A DNA stretch of 64,000 nucleotides from Hyphomicrobiales bacterium (lineage in GTDB: Bacteria > Pseudomonadota > Alphaproteobacteria > Rhizobiales > Xanthobacteraceae). A program made the translations under genes and the position numbers. The notes under the pieces are model-generated. The model was not told where the DNA came from, made no database searches, and saw only the letters and a program-made list of their open reading frames with translations. This document shows, piece by piece, positions 54,309 through 63,349 of this stretch (position 1 is its first letter; the number at the start of each line of letters is the position of its first letter). The DNA lies in the NCBI GenBank assembly GCA_017305535.1, contig JAFKKN010000012.1, positions 124,001 to 188,000 on the forward strand. The letters are read 5' to 3'.

Positions 54309-54345
54309 TGTAAATATATTACATCATTACAATGGAATATTGTAA
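54309..54345. promoter_or_regulatory. Paired dyads between regulator gene and aceA
   Basis: TGTAA-N5-TTACA (54309-54323) and TTACAAT-N5-ATTGTAA (54327-54345) are perfect inverted repeats whose centres are 20 bases apart, about two helical turns. Outer symmetry also exists: CCATTGTAA (54305-54313) mirrors TTACAATGG (54327-54335). The region is very AT-rich in a GC-rich chromosome. Likely operator for the divergent ScfR-type regulator. The core differs from the TTTGCAAA known for RamB. Confidence 0.7.
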
Positions 54346-54429
54346 AGCCTGACAAGCTTTCTTCGCAGCCTCTGGCGAGCACGCGAATTTTCCGCGAATA
54401 AAGGCCCAACGTCACATCAGGAGCCACCC

Positions 54430-56067
54430 ATGACCTATCAATCGCGCGGAATTTCCGACGGGATTCAACTCCCGGCGTCCTACCAGAGCCAGATCGTTGC
54501 GGCGGAAGCCCTGCTCAAGGACAAGCCGACCTGGAACGGTATCTCAGCCGAGGCCGTCGCCCGCATGCGCTTGCAGAACCGCTTCAAGACCGGTCTGGAT
54601 ATCGCCCGCTACACCGCTGCCGTGATGCGCGCGGACATGGCGGCTTACGATGCCGACCCCACCAAGTACACCCAGTCGCTGGGTTGCTGGCACGGCTTCG
54701 TCGCGCAGCAGAAGCTGATCTCGATCAAGAAGCACTTCGGTGGCAAGACCGACCGTCGCTATCTCTACCTGTCGGGCTGGATGGTCGCCGCGCTGCGCTC
54801 CGAATTCGGTCCGCTGCCGGATCAGTCGATGCACGAGAAGACCTCGGTGCCGAAGCTGATCGAAGAACTCTATACCTTCCTGCGTCAGGCCGACTCGCGC
54901 GAACTCAACGATATCTTCCGTCAGCTCGACGCGGCGCGTGAAGCCGGCGACAAGGCGAAGGAAGCCGCGCTGATCGAGAAGATCGACAACTTCCAGACTC
55001 ACGTCGTGCCGGTGATCGCCGACATCGACGCGGGCTTCGGCAACGCGGAAGCGACCTACCTGCTCGCCAAGAAGATGATCGAAGCCGGCGCGTGCGCCCT
55101 GCAAATCGAGAACCAGGTGTCCGACGAGAAGCAGTGCGGCCATCAGGACGGCAAGGTGACGGTGCCGCACGAGGTCTTCCTGGCGAAGATCCGCGCCTGC
55201 CGCCACGCCTTCCTCGAACTCGGCGTTGACGACGGCATCATCGTGACCCGCACCGACTCGCTCGGCGCCGGCCTCACCCAGCAAATCGCCGTCAGCCACA
55301 AGCCGGGCGACATCGGCGACCAGTACAACAGCTTCCTCGATTGCGACGAAGTCGATGCCTCGAAGATCGGCAACGGCGACGTCATCATCAGCCGCAACGG
55401 CAAGCTGCTGCGTCCGAAGCGTCTGCCCAGCAACCTGTACCAGTTCCGTCAGGGCACCGGTGCGGACCGCTGCGTGCTGGACTGCATCACCTCGCTGCAG
55501 AACGGCGCCGACCTGTTGTGGATCGAAACCGAGAAGCCGCACATCGAGCAGATCGCCGGCATGGTCGACCGCATCCGCGAAGTCGTGCCGAACGCGAAGC
55601 TCGCCTACAACAACTCGCCGTCGTTCAACTGGACGCTGAACTTCCGCTGGCAGGTCTACGATGCCTGGAAGGAAGAAGGAAAGGACGTCAGCAAGTACAA
55701 CCGCGCCGATCTGATGAAGGTGGAATACGACGACACGCCGCTGGCCCTCGAAGCCGATCAGCGCATCCGCACCTTCCAGGCGGATTCGGCCAAGCGCGCC
55801 GGCATCTTCCACCACCTGATCACGCTGCCGACCTATCACACGGCCGCGCTGTCCACCGACAACCTCGCCAAGGAATACTTCGGTGAGCAGGGCATGCTCG
55901 GCTACGTGAAGAACGTGCAGCGTCAGGAAATCCGTCAGGGCATCGCCTGCGTCAAGCACCAGAACATGGCCGGCTCCGACATCGGCGACGACCACAAGGA
56001 ATACTTCGCGGGTGAAGCCGCCCTGAAGGCCGGTGGCGCTCACAACACGATGAACCAGTTCGGCTAA
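54430..56067 (+). CDS. aceA: Isocitrate lyase
   Basis: Glyoxylate-shunt enzyme of 545 residues cleaving isocitrate to glyoxylate and succinate. The active-site loop is KQCGH (about residue 236), with the substrate-binding VIADIDAGFGNAE upstream and TLNFRWQVYDAWKEEGKDV, NNSPSFNW in the C-terminal half. The long form of 545 residues fits alphaproteobacterial ICL. CAGGAG before the ATG. The divergent ScfR-type regulator and the paired dyads suggest it is induced on acetate or fatty acids. Terminated by the hairpin at 56093. Confidence 0.97.
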   Translation: MTYQSRGISDGIQLPASYQSQIVAAEALLKDKPTWNGISAEAVARMRLQNRFKTGLDIARYTAAVMRADMAAYDADPTKYTQSLGCWHGFVAQQKLISIKKHFGGKTDRRYLYLSGWMVAALRSEFGPLPDQSMHEKTSVPKLIEELYTFLRQADSRELNDIFRQLDAAREAGDKAKEAALIEKIDNFQTHVVPVIADIDAGFGNAEATYLLAKKMIEAGACALQIENQVSDEKQCGHQDGKVTVPHEVFLAKIRACRHAFLELGVDDGIIVTRTDSLGAGLTQQIAVSHKPGDIGDQYNSFLDCDEVDASKIGNGDVIISRNGKLLRPKRLPSNLYQFRQGTGADRCVLDCITSLQNGADLLWIETEKPHIEQIAGMVDRIREVVPNAKLAYNNSPSFNWTLNFRWQVYDAWKEEGKDVSKYNRADLMKVEYDDTPLALEADQRIRTFQADSAKRAGIFHHLITLPTYHTAALSTDNLAKEYFGEQGMLGYVKNVQRQEIRQGIACVKHQNMAGSDIGDDHKEYFAGEAALKAGGAHNTMNQFG

Positions 56068-56092
56068 TCGTCGCGCCTCCAAGAAAAGACCA

Positions 56093-56127
56093 AATGCCCG
56101 GCTCACAAGGCCGGGCATTTTTCTTTT
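56093..56127 (+). terminator. Intrinsic terminator of aceA
   Basis: AATGCCCGGC and GCCGGGCATT form a perfect 10-base stem around TCACAAG, followed by TTTCTTTT. It is 26 bases after the aceA stop codon. Confidence 0.93.
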
Positions 56128-56237
56128 GGAAAACGGGGCGTTTATCAGCGAGAGGGCACGGTTAGAGTTCGAACGTCGCCGCCCACGGCTCTATCACTAG
56201 CCGCACCCCAATCGGCAGGACACCCAGTGCACCTCGA

Positions 56238-57170
56238 CTACTCGTCAAGAAAGAAATCTTCGTCAATTCTCTTTACTTCAATAGAACGCTCGACCCTGAT
56301 GCCAACCTTGTGCTCAATCATCAATTCAGCGAGCCGTTTACCATCGATAAGCACAATTCGCTGCGGCAAATGTTTTACAAACTCTTTGGCCTGAGCCGAA
56401 AACTCAGAAGTGGTGACAAACACTCCTTTGGCGGCGCCATTACCAACCAAACTTCCGAGGAAGGCCTGCACTTCTGGCCTGCCGATATTATTTCCTTCTG
56501 CGTACCGTTTGGCTTGAATATACACTCGATCTAAACCCAGCAGATCTTCATTGATGACTCCATCAACGCCGCCATCATTTGGTTTGCCAAGGCTGGTGGC
56601 GGCATCACTCCGCGAGCCGCCGTATCCCATTTTCACCAAGAGATCGATGATGAGGCGCTCGAAGAAGGCTGGTGCGTTATGCAAGATCCTTTCAATCAAA
56701 TCACTTGCGAGCGTCGCATTCAGCGCACCAACGGCGGCGTCTATTTGTTCTTCCGGAGTGGCTGCCTCGACTTGAATAACCTTCTCAGCGCGTCCGTTAC
56801 CTGACCTCGCATCAACGGAAGCAGTAGCACGGCCAATCTTAAAGGCGACAAATGAGGGATACCGACTTAGAAGCTCGTTATTGATACTCGACGGCTTCGT
56901 GGCGAGAAGCGCTCGCCCCTCATCGGTCGCGATGAACTTCCCTCGGCTCGGAGTATCGATTAGCCCAGCTTTGCTCAAATAGATTTTTGCCCAATGGAGG
57001 CGATTGTCGATAATGCGTTGCGTTCCGCTCTCGAGAAGTTGCTCGCGCTCGTCTGGCGTCAAGCCAAACTCATTAGCGATATCATCGCGAATATCAGGAA
57101 CACGAATCTCGTGTTTGGCAGCCCTCTTTAAAAGCGGCAACATCAGCATCTGATAATCTGGAATGGCCAT
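56238..57170 (-). CDS. Mrr-type (type IV) restriction endonuclease
   Basis: 310-residue protein with the two domains of Mrr. Residues 1 to about 90 are the winged-helix Mrr_N domain (MAIPDYQMLMLPLLKRAAKH, FGLTPDEREQLLESG). The C-terminal Mrr_cat nuclease domain has the catalytic Asp in GGVDGVINEDL and Lys in VYIQAKRYAEG, and continues VQAFLGSLVGNGAAKGVFVT. Mrr cleaves methylated DNA. The region is visibly less GC-rich than its neighbours and is flanked by gene-poor sequence, suggesting horizontal acquisition. No methyltransferase or other defence gene adjoins it. Confidence 0.92.
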   Translation of the reverse strand: MAIPDYQMLMLPLLKRAAKHEIRVPDIRDDIANEFGLTPDEREQLLESGTQRIIDNRLHWAKIYLSKAGLIDTPSRGKFIATDEGRALLATKPSSINNELLSRYPSFVAFKIGRATASVDARSGNGRAEKVIQVEAATPEEQIDAAVGALNATLASDLIERILHNAPAFFERLIIDLLVKMGYGGSRSDAATSLGKPNDGGVDGVINEDLLGLDRVYIQAKRYAEGNNIGRPEVQAFLGSLVGNGAAKGVFVTTSEFSAQAKEFVKHLPQRIVLIDGKRLAELMIEHKVGIRVERSIEVKRIDEDFFLDE

Positions 57171-57367
57171 TATCTCTTGCTCAAATGTTAATCTTTAGCG
57201 CACTATGGAACGATCAATTGATCCTGACCAGTTTCTAAAGCCTCGTCCAGGATCGATATATCGGATGATTGTCACCGGGCTTGACTTGGCATCCTCCCAA
57301 AGAACAACAATGCAGGATTGGGCGATCCGTGGTGTTGGACATGATCGCCATCGCTGTAGGAGATGAA

Positions 57368-58606
57368 ATGCCAAGGTCAAGGCTCCTGAAATATGCCGTT
57401 CAAGCCGCCCTTCTCCTAATTATCACAGCCATATCGCCCTCCTCCCCCGCCCTCGCCCAGCGCGGCGCGAGTTGCCATAACGGGATGAGCTTTCCGCAGT
57501 TTCTCGAAACGCTGAAAGCCGATGCCGCGAAGGCCGGCGTCTCGCCGCGCGCCATCGCCGCCGCATCGCCCTACCTCGTTTACGATCAAGGGATCGTCAA
57601 TCGCGACCGTGGCCAGCGCGTGTTCGGACAATTGTTCACCGTGTTCGCGGGCCGCATGGCGTCGGAAGATCGTCGCGTACGTGGGCAGCAGTTGATCAAG
57701 ACCTATGCGGCCGCTTTCGCGCGCGCCGAGAAAGAATATGGCGTGCCGCCGGCGGTGATCACCGCGTTCTGGGCGCTGGAGAGCGACTTCGGCGTGATGC
57801 AGGGCAAGCTCTCGACGCTGCGCTCGCTGGTGTCGCTGGCTTACGACTGCCGCCGCGCGCAGATGTTTCATGACGAGACCATCGCCGCCTTGAAGATCAT
57901 CGATCGCGGCGATCTCACGCCCACCGAGATGATCGGCTCGTGGGCCGGCGAACTCGGGCAGACGCAATTCCTGCCGCAGCACTACTACAACTACGCAGTC
58001 GACTACGATGGCGACGGCCATCGCAACCTGTTGCGCAGCGCGCCGGACGTGATCGGCTCGACCGCCAACTACATTGCTACCGGCCTAAAGTGGCGGCGTG
58101 GCGAGCCGTGGTTGCAGGAGGTGCGCGTGCCACAAAACCTGCCGTGGCAGGAAGCCGACCTCGCCATCAAGCATCCGCGCGCGAAGTGGACGCAATGGGG
58201 CGTGACACTGGCGGACGGCCGCGCATTGCCGAACGACAACCTGCCGGCGTCGCTGCTGTTGCCGATGGGCCGGCACGGCCCCGCTTTTCTCGCTTATCCG
58301 AATTTTTCGGCCTACACCGAGTGGAACAACTCGCTGACCTACGCCACCACGGCCGCCTATCTCGCCACCCGCATCGCCGGCGCCGCGCCGATGCACAAGC
58401 CGTCCGCGCCGATCGCGCAACTGCCATTCAATGACATCAAGCAGCTTCAAACGCTGTTGACGAAGCAGGGCTTCAATGTCGGCAAGATCGACGGGGTGCT
58501 CGGCCAACAGAGCCGCACCGCAGTCAAAGCCATGCAGATGAAGTATGGGCTGCCTGCGGATTCGTGGCCAACCGCCGAATTGCTGACGCGGATGCGCGGG
58601 CAGTAA
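57368..58606 (+). CDS. MltB-family lytic murein transglycosylase with peptidoglycan-binding domain
   Basis: 412-residue exported enzyme. Signal peptide LLKYAVQAALLLIITAISPS then cleavage after ALA. The catalytic Glu is in WALESDFGVMQG (near residue 145), with GELGQTQFLPQHYYNYAVD downstream as in MltB-like SLT_2 domains. The last 60 residues are a PG_binding_1 domain (LQTLLTKQGFNVGKIDGVLG). It cleaves peptidoglycan strands in the periplasm. TAGGAGA precedes the ATG at 57368, favouring it over an in-frame ATG 33 codons upstream. Confidence 0.92.
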   Translation: MPRSRLLKYAVQAALLLIITAISPSSPALAQRGASCHNGMSFPQFLETLKADAAKAGVSPRAIAAASPYLVYDQGIVNRDRGQRVFGQLFTVFAGRMASEDRRVRGQQLIKTYAAAFARAEKEYGVPPAVITAFWALESDFGVMQGKLSTLRSLVSLAYDCRRAQMFHDETIAALKIIDRGDLTPTEMIGSWAGELGQTQFLPQHYYNYAVDYDGDGHRNLLRSAPDVIGSTANYIATGLKWRRGEPWLQEVRVPQNLPWQEADLAIKHPRAKWTQWGVTLADGRALPNDNLPASLLLPMGRHGPAFLAYPNFSAYTEWNNSLTYATTAAYLATRIAGAAPMHKPSAPIAQLPFNDIKQLQTLLTKQGFNVGKIDGVLGQQSRTAVKAMQMKYGLPADSWPTAELLTRMRGQ

Positions 58607-58828
58607 CGCTCGGCAGATTTTCCCATCATCGCGCAGAATACGGGATGAAACGTGCTGTCGGCACGATCTTCCCGGACAATTTCTTTTATCTCGAAGGCAG
58701 CGGGATGATGCGGCGATCGGACGCAATTTTGGCGGTCGTGAAATTTAGATGCATCGGCATTGAATTTTCCGGTCGACATGCGCAAGTTGGACGGACCAAC
58801 GTTTCCAACCGACAATCGGACCCCATCC

Positions 58829-59926
58829 ATGAGCAACGCGACAAAACTTTTCGAACCCTACAAGCTCGGCCCCATTACGTTGACCAACCGCACCGTGATG
58901 GCACCGCTGACACGCAATCGCGCTGTCGCGGGGCTGGTGCCGAATCCGCTCGCGGTCGATTATTACGGCCAGCGCGCGTCCGCCGGTCTGCTGGTGACCG
59001 AGGCCAGCCAGGTGTCGCAGCAGGGCCAAGGCTATCAGGACACGCCCGGCATCTACTCCAAGGAGCAGATCGCCGGTTGGCGGCAGGTGACTGATGCTGT
59101 GCACGCACGCGGCGGCCATATTTTTATTCAGCTCTGGCATGTCGGACGCATCTCGCATGTGTCGTTGCAGTCGAATGGCGGCGCGCCGGTGGCGCCATCA
59201 GCGATCCGCGCCAACACCAAAACCTTCGTCGGCGGAAAATTCGCCGAGGTATCCGAACCGCGCGCACTCGATCTCGGCGAAATTCCCGGCGTCATCGACA
59301 GCTTCAAACGCGCGGCGGCGAATGCGCGCGAAGCCGGCTTCGACGGTGTCGAGATTCACGGCGCTAACGGCTATCTGCTCGATCAATTCGCCAAGGACGG
59401 CAGCAACAAGCGCACCGACAATTATGGCGGCTCCGTCGAGAACCGCGCGCGATTGATGCTGGAAGTCGCGAAGGCGGTCGCCGGTGAGATCGGCGCCGAC
59501 CGCACCGGCATCCGCATCTCGCCGGTAACACCCGCCAACGACGTGTCCGACAGCAACCCGCAACCGCTGTTCGATCACATCGTCGATGGGTTGAATGCAG
59601 AAAAGCTGATTTACCTGCACGTCATCGAGGGTGCGACCGGCGGTCCTCGCGATATCGCGCCGTTCGACTACGCCAGCCTGCGCAAGCGTTTCAGCGGCAC
59701 CTACATCGCCAACAACGGCTACGATCTGGCGCTCGCCAACAAGGTGCTGGCCGCGAACGAAGCCGACCTGATCGCGTTCGGCAAGCTGTTCATCTCGAAT
59801 CCCGATCTGGTCGAGCGGCTGAAGCAAGGCGCGCCGTTGAACACACCGGACAAGACCACGTTCTATGGCGGCGGCGCGAAGGGCTACACAGACTATCCAA
59901 CGTTGGCGCTCGACGCCGCGCAATAG
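58829..59926 (+). CDS. Alkene reductase, old yellow enzyme family
   Basis: 365-residue FMN-dependent NAD(P)H oxidoreductase (NemA/OYE-like). It reduces activated C=C bonds, nitrate esters or N-ethylmaleimide. FMN-binding and catalytic motifs: TNRTVMAPLTRNRA, IFIQLWHVGRISH, EIHGANGYLLDQF (catalytic His/Asn pair), NYGGSVENRARLMLEV and FGKLFISNPDLVERL. The ATG at 58829 gives the family's usual N-terminus. Monocistronic; a repeat follows. Confidence 0.94.
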   Translation: MSNATKLFEPYKLGPITLTNRTVMAPLTRNRAVAGLVPNPLAVDYYGQRASAGLLVTEASQVSQQGQGYQDTPGIYSKEQIAGWRQVTDAVHARGGHIFIQLWHVGRISHVSLQSNGGAPVAPSAIRANTKTFVGGKFAEVSEPRALDLGEIPGVIDSFKRAAANAREAGFDGVEIHGANGYLLDQFAKDGSNKRTDNYGGSVENRARLMLEVAKAVAGEIGADRTGIRISPVTPANDVSDSNPQPLFDHIVDGLNAEKLIYLHVIEGATGGPRDIAPFDYASLRKRFSGTYIANNGYDLALANKVLAANEADLIAFGKLFISNPDLVERLKQGAPLNTPDKTTFYGGGAKGYTDYPTLALDAAQ

Positions 59927-59936
59927 TTCAATATGT

Positions 59937-60010
59937 CGTCATGCGCGGACGTGATCCGCGCATTCATCGTCTTGAAACGATGGATTGCCGGGTCAAGTCC
60001 GGCAATGACG
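59937..60010. repeat. REP-like palindrome
   Basis: CGTCATGCGCGGACG at the left and TCCGGCAATGACG at the right, with the internal hairpins ATGCGCGGA/TCCGCGCAT and TTGCCGG/CCGGCAA. Between convergent OYE and glpD genes. Confidence 0.75.
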
Positions 60011-60030
60011 CAGGAAAATGCATCGCGCGC

Positions 60031-61557
60031 TTATTGCGGCGCTTGTTCTTTTGTCATGAGCGCCGCCTTCATCCATGCCTCGAGCATCGCGATGTCCGCC
60101 GCGGACATCTGCAATCCGAGTTTGGAGCGGCGCCACACCACATCCTCGGCGCTCCGCGCCCACTCCTGCGTCATGAGGTAATCGACCTCGCGCTCGGTGA
60201 GCGTCGCGCCGAATGCGCGGCCGAGATCGGCCATCGACTTCGCTCCGCCCAACATCTTCACCGCGCGCGTGCCATAGGCGTGCGCCAGCCGGCTGGCATG
60301 GGCGGCGGTGAGGAACGGATAGTCGCGCACCAATTGTCCGGCGAGCGCCGGAAACGCCGATATGCCAAGATCGCCGCCCGGCAATGGCGCCGACGCCGTC
60401 CAGCCCGCGCGCGTCTTGATGCCCGGCAGATAAGGAGCGAGGCGCTCCAGCGCTTCCTCTGCCAGCCGTCGATAGGTCGTGATTTTGCCGCCATAGACCG
60501 ACAGCAGCGGCGCGCCCTCCGGTGCATCGAGCGCGAGCACATAATCGCGCGTCGCCGCCTTGGCCTCATTGGCTCCGTCGTCATAGAGCGGCCGCACCCC
60601 GGCATAGCTCCAGACGACATCACCCGGTTTCACTGACGCCGCGAGATATTCGCCGACTGCCTCGCACAGATAGGCGATCTCTTCGGTCGTCGCCACAACA
60701 CGCGCGGGATCGCCGTGATAGTCGCGATCGGTGGTGCCGATCAGGGTGAAATGGTTGCGATAGGGAATGGCGAAAACAATGCGGCCATCGCCGTTCTGAA
60801 AGATGTAGGCGCGATCGTGCGCATAAAGCTTCGGCACCACAATGTGCGAGCCCTGCACCAGCCGGATCTTGGCCTTGGTGCCGCCTGCCGCGCCATGCGC
60901 CAGGACATCCTCGACCCACGGCCCTGCCGCATTCACCAGCGTGCGCGCCTTGACGACATTGCGCGCGCCGCTGACGGCATCCTCCGTGGTGATCTGCCAG
61001 ACATCACCCTCGCGCACAAAATGCATCGCGCGGGTTCGCGTGGCGATGACGGCGCCGCGATCGGCGGCATCGCGCGCCGTCAACACGACGAGGCGCGCGT
61101 CATCTACAGCACAATCGGAATATTCGAAGCCGCGCGTGAACCGGCCCGGCTTGAGCGGGCGGCCGACCTCGTCGCGCGTGAGATCGAGCGTGCGTGTCGG
61201 CGGCAGCAGCTTGCGGCCGCCGAGATGGTCGTAGAGGAACAGCCCGAGCCGCAGCAGCCATGTCGGCCGCAAGCCGGCATGATGCGGCAGCACGAAGCGC
61301 AGCGGCGAGATGATATGCGGCGCAATCCGCCACAGCACCTCGCGCTCCATCAGCGCTTCGCGCACCAGCCGGAACTCGTAATATTCGAGATAGCGCAGGC
61401 CGCCGTGGATCAGCTTGGTCGATGCCGATGACGTGGCGCTGGCCAGGTCGTTCATCTCGCAAAGAAAGACGGAACTGCCGCGCCCAGCCGCATCCCGGGC
61501 GATGCCGCATCCATTGATGCCACCACCGATGATCGCGAGGTCGAAAATTTGAGACAA
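60031..61557 (-). CDS. glpD: Glycerol-3-phosphate dehydrogenase, FAD-dependent
   Basis: 508-residue membrane-associated flavoprotein that oxidises sn-glycerol-3-phosphate to DHAP and feeds electrons to quinone. FAD motif IGGGINGCGIARDAAGRG at the N-terminus; the GlpD blocks STKLIHGGLRYLEYYEFRLV, GRFTRGFEYSDCAVDDARL, VNAAGPWVEDVL and IIGTTDRDY-like LIGTTDRDYHGDP follow, and the C-terminal DAO_C domain ends the protein. Start uncertain: TTG at 61557 (SQIFDLAIIGG) matches family length; an ATG at 61605 would add 16 residues but has no ribosome site. No glpK/glpF nearby. Confidence 0.93.
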   Translation of the reverse strand: MSQIFDLAIIGGGINGCGIARDAAGRGSSVFLCEMNDLASATSSASTKLIHGGLRYLEYYEFRLVREALMEREVLWRIAPHIISPLRFVLPHHAGLRPTWLLRLGLFLYDHLGGRKLLPPTRTLDLTRDEVGRPLKPGRFTRGFEYSDCAVDDARLVVLTARDAADRGAVIATRTRAMHFVREGDVWQITTEDAVSGARNVVKARTLVNAAGPWVEDVLAHGAAGGTKAKIRLVQGSHIVVPKLYAHDRAYIFQNGDGRIVFAIPYRNHFTLIGTTDRDYHGDPARVVATTEEIAYLCEAVGEYLAASVKPGDVVWSYAGVRPLYDDGANEAKAATRDYVLALDAPEGAPLLSVYGGKITTYRRLAEEALERLAPYLPGIKTRAGWTASAPLPGGDLGISAFPALAGQLVRDYPFLTAAHASRLAHAYGTRAVKMLGGAKSMADLGRAFGATLTEREVDYLMTQEWARSAEDVVWRRSKLGLQMSAADIAMLEAWMKAALMTKEQAPQ

Positions 61558-61744
61558 CGAATGCGTCCTGCCAGCCGGAATGACTGCACCATAGTCGCAG
61601 CGCATTTCATATATAGCGTTTTATCGTCGAATATCGGCCAGCCACAATCGATAGTGGAAAAATATCGAAACCCGACATGATCCCGCCGCACCAGGGGGCC
61701 CGGCGCAAGACCATCCACAGGCTCACAAGAGGCCGGCCGATGGC

Positions 61745-61990
61745 CTATTCTGGCTGGCGCACAACGATCGCTTCGGATTTTCCGGAGCCGCGCTCAGGTT
61801 TCTGGGGACTTGAGCCGCGTTCGCCGGCGAACTGCGCGGCGGCCCGCTCCGCTTCACGGGCGCTGCGGAACAACTGGCCTTCCAGCCGGAAAAATTGCGG
61901 AGCCGCGGCGAAAAAGCGAAACCCGGCCTTGTCGCGCACCACAATGCCTGCGGCCCGCGAACTGACCTCGATAATATAGCTGTCTGACAT
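61745..61990 (-). CDS. Small conserved hypothetical protein, 81 aa
   Basis: 81-residue protein beginning MSDSYIIEVSSRAAGIVVRD. It has a compact FRFFAAAPQFFRLEGQLFRS core, then an Ala/Arg/Glu-rich helix and a polar tail. I do not recognise a functional family. The ATG at 61990 is preferred over upstream in-frame starts. It lies alone upstream of glpD, same strand, about 190 bases away. Confidence 0.6.
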   Translation of the reverse strand: MSDSYIIEVSSRAAGIVVRDKAGFRFFAAAPQFFRLEGQLFRSAREAERAAAQFAGERGSSPQKPERGSGKSEAIVVRQPE

Positions 61991-62117
61991 GATGGCCGCG
62001 CCCGTGGTCTGGAATCCGGGCAAACAACCGTCACGCACCACAATCGTTCCGCGTCGCTGCCTTCGCCGTTGGGGTACGCCGTAACTGCGTCGCGCGACAG
62101 GCGCGTGACGATCCGGA

Positions 62118-62543
62118 TTACACCGAAATCGCGCCCTTATCGATCACCTGCGGCCGCCCCTCGTCGTCGATGGCGACGTAGGTGAAGTTGCCGTCGGTGA
62201 CCAGAATCGACTGGCTTTGCCGGCGCCGTCGCACCCACGCATCGAGGTGCACTGTGATCGAGGTGCGGCCGATTCGCACCGTCGTGGCATAGACCGACAC
62301 CACGTCGCCGACGAACACCGGCTTGCGGAAGTTCATGGCTTCGATCGCCACCGTCGCGGTGCGCGCCTTAGTGGTCTTGATCGCGTAGATGCCGCCGGCG
62401 ACGTCCATCTGACTCAATAGCCAGCCGCCGAAGATGTCGCCATTGTGATTGGTATCGGCAGGCATCGCCAGGGTGCGGATGCAGAGATCGCCATGCGGCT
62501 CGGTGGGGGACTGCGACGAAGGAACGGTTTGCGCATCGGTCAT
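62118..62543 (-). CDS. Acyl-CoA thioesterase (YciA-like hotdog fold)
   Basis: 141-residue hotdog-fold thioesterase hydrolysing acyl-CoA to free acid and CoA. The family motif MPADTNHNGDIFGGWLLSQM near residue 28 carries the catalytic Asn/Asp region; AIEAMNFRKPVFVGDVV follows. Probably hexameric. Substrate length not predictable. Confidence 0.92.
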   Translation of the reverse strand: MTDAQTVPSSQSPTEPHGDLCIRTLAMPADTNHNGDIFGGWLLSQMDVAGGIYAIKTTKARTATVAIEAMNFRKPVFVGDVVSVYATTVRIGRTSITVHLDAWVRRRRQSQSILVTDGNFTYVAIDDEGRPQVIDKGAISV

Positions 62544-62705
62544 CGAAACATTCCTTGAGCTGCGCTTTCAGGCCAACCGACACCCGGCCGAGCCCGAAAG
62601 CCGATACCGTCTCACAAGACGAACCGCCTCAGCACAGCAGATTTCATCGCCGCCCGGAAGAGGCTATCACCACCAGAATGTTGGGCGACGCGCGACGGTG
62701 CGCGG

Positions 62706-63338
62706 CTACTTCGGCCGCACCATCTCGAACATCGCTTCGGGGCGCACCTCGACGTAGTCGCCCATGCGGCCAGCGCGCAGGATCGGGTGTGCCTGCGCGG
62801 TCTGGTAAACGCCGTCCTTGATCAGCGCCTTGTCGATATAGATCGCGACCACCTCGCCGATCGTCAGCCAGGTCTCGGCCTTCTTGCCGTCGGCGCCCTT
62901 GAGCTGGATCATCTCGGACAGCTTGCACTCGAAAGTGACGCGGCTTTCACCGACGCGCGGCGGCTTGACGAAACGGCTCGGCACCGGCGTCAGACCGGCC
63001 AGTTCGAATTCGTCGATCTCGTGCGGCACCGTCGCCGACGTCGCATTCATCTTCTGCGCGATATCCATGGTGGCGAGATTCCAGACGAACTCGCCGGTCT
63101 CCTGAATATTGGCGACGGTGTCCTTCCAGCCGGTCGAGGAAAACCCGATCAGCGGCGGATGATAGTTAAGGGCATTGAAGAAGCTATAAGGCGCGAGATT
63201 GACATTGCCCTTGGCGTCGCACGACGAAATCCACCCGATCGGGCGCGGGCCGACGATGGCATTGAACGGATCGTGGCGCAGGCCGTGGCCCTTGGCCGGC
63301 TCGTAGAAATGGATGTCGTTCGAGCCGGTCGCGTTCAT
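62706..63338 (-). CDS. Flavin reductase-like, FMN-binding split-barrel protein
   Basis: 210-residue protein of the flavin reductase-like family (FMN-binding split barrel). Segments: GPRPIGWISSCDAKGNVNLA and APYSFFNALNYHPPLIGFSS at the FMN site; NIQETGEFVWNLA and MNATSATVPHEIDEFELAGL further on. It likely binds FMN and uses NAD(P)H, perhaps serving an unknown monooxygenase. Starts 11 bases after the TetR gene stop on the same strand, so the pair is an operon. Confidence 0.9.
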   Translation of the reverse strand: MNATGSNDIHFYEPAKGHGLRHDPFNAIVGPRPIGWISSCDAKGNVNLAPYSFFNALNYHPPLIGFSSTGWKDTVANIQETGEFVWNLATMDIAQKMNATSATVPHEIDEFELAGLTPVPSRFVKPPRVGESRVTFECKLSEMIQLKGADGKKAETWLTIGEVVAIYIDKALIKDGVYQTAQAHPILRAGRMGDYVEVRPEAMFEMVRPK

Positions 63339-63349
63339 GTGTCGTACCT

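Noticed and set aside
57195-57380. 61-codon minus-strand frame in the gap after the Mrr gene
   Set aside because: No ribosome site and no recognisable composition; it also overlaps the start of the transglycosylase gene.
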